DNA from: Akkermansiaceae bacterium
GTDB taxonomy: Bacteria > Verrucomicrobiota > Verrucomicrobiia > Verrucomicrobiales > Akkermansiaceae
Length of the DNA: 6,571 nt
Direction: 5' to 3'
Assembly (NCBI GenBank): GCA_025457805.1
Contig: JALOTR010000170.1
Coordinates: forward strand, 1 to 6,571
The notes under the pieces are model-generated. The model saw only the letters and a program-made list of their open reading frames with translations. It did no database searches and was not told where the DNA came from. Each line of letters opens with the position of its first letter. The first letter of the stretch is position 1. Below are positions 5,964 through 6,571 of this stretch, one piece after another. The position numbers were made by a program, and so were the translations under genes.

Positions 5964-6571
5964 ATGACACCCAAACCATCCTCATCATCCGACGGTTCCT
6001 CGTTGCCGCCGCGACATCGGCCATCGCTGGGAAATCTGGCGCAGGATACCACGGAGATGGATTTGTGGGCATTTGAGGATGAATTGGATGCTCCGATCGA
6101 GATGGAGGAGCCGCGTGAGGACCCGGCCCCGAAAGCATCAAGCCGCGACATCCCAGCCCCTCGGGAAAAGCCCCAGTCGAAGAAGGACCAGGAGCCAAAC
6201 GAGCGCGAGCGCACGGCGAGCAAGACGCCGACCGGAGGTGAGGACCGGATCCGGATGAACATCAACAAGCCCCGGCTGAAAAACCGCCCGGCCGGGCCGA
6301 CGACGGGACAATCGAAGCCCGAGAGTGATTTCGATGATCTGGATCATTGGGAAGATCCCAAATTGCAGCCTGAAATCGAGGAACTGCCGGTGGAAGTCAC
6401 TCCCGAGCTGAAACGCGAGGTCGTGCGCGAGCAGGTGCCGGTCATGCCGGTTCCGGAACCCATCGCACCGAAACCGGAAGTGGTGGTGCAGCCGGAAATC
6501 GATCTCGAAGACGAATTCACACCCGTCAATCGCGACAATGCCGAGCCCATTTCCCTGCGTCCGCGCCTCGG
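5964..6571 (+). CDS. Pro/Glu-rich probably disordered protein, N-terminal part (3' end outside window)
   Basis: The frame is open from ATG 5964 to the right edge (202 full codons) without a stop. An in-frame TAA at 5943-5945 with no start codon between makes ATG 5964 the earliest possible start. The visible part is hydrophilic, has no membrane segment or signal peptide, and is rich in Pro, Glu, Asp, Lys and Arg, so it is probably unstructured. It contains two acidic clusters with a Trp: MDLWAFEDELD at 32-42 and DFDDLDHWEDP at 122-132. A run of PVMPVPEPIAPKPEVVVQP follows at 159-177. I do not recognise the family; the folded or membrane part, if any, must lie beyond the window. Codon use matches the neighbours. 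The opposite strand over the same bases yields only Ser/Arg/Gly-rich shadow frames. Confidence 0.75.
   Translation, partial: MTPKPSSSSDGSSLPPRHRPSLGNLAQDTTEMDLWAFEDELDAPIEMEEPREDPAPKASSRDIPAPREKPQSKKDQEPNERERTASKTPTGGEDRIRMNINKPRLKNRPAGPTTGQSKPESDFDDLDHWEDPKLQPEIEELPVEVTPELKREVVREQVPVMPVPEPIAPKPEVVVQPEIDLEDEFTPVNRDNAEPISLRPRL

Overview
The window looks like a stretch of chromosome from a member of the Verrucomicrobiota (Verrucomicrobiae, perhaps Luteolibacter/Haloferula-like). The lineage call rests on three things. Two adjacent exported proteins are built from DPxAAxxW...LPxGE helical repeats, which I associate with that phylum. The DNA is moderately GC-rich, and most starts lack a clear Shine-Dalgarno sequence. 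This is inference from family knowledge, not a database result. I saw no rRNA, tRNA, CRISPR array, insertion sequence or phage gene.

Layout, left to right. Positions 3-200 (+) read as the C-terminal tail of a protein cut by the window edge. A 237-base non-coding leader follows. Then come two co-directional, paralogous genes (438-1979 and 1976-3724, +) that overlap by ATGA. Each encodes a membrane-anchored or exported protein with a disordered linker and a long helical-repeat body. The two ends of the next convergent junction each have a plausible intrinsic terminator, one embedded in the coding end of the opposing or adjacent gene.

On the minus strand, reading from 5827 down to 3759, is a tight four-gene cluster: a small 4Fe-4S ferredoxin, a DciA-type (DUF721) helicase-loader protein, a HAD-phosphatase/Nudix-hydrolase fusion, and folB (dihydroneopterin aldolase). 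The last two overlap by 14 bases. Diverging from the ferredoxin across 136 bases is a plus-strand gene (5964 to the window end) encoding a Pro/Glu-rich, probably disordered protein. It runs off the right edge.

The most interesting idea is the fusion gene next to folB. Folate synthesis needs dihydroneopterin triphosphate stripped first of pyrophosphate (known to be done by a Nudix enzyme) and then of the last phosphate (by a poorly defined phosphatase) before FolB can act. One polypeptide carrying both a Nudix and a HAD domain, overlapping folB, fits that missing two-step segment. The HAD domain has a Ser in place of the second motif I Asp, so its activity is uncertain.
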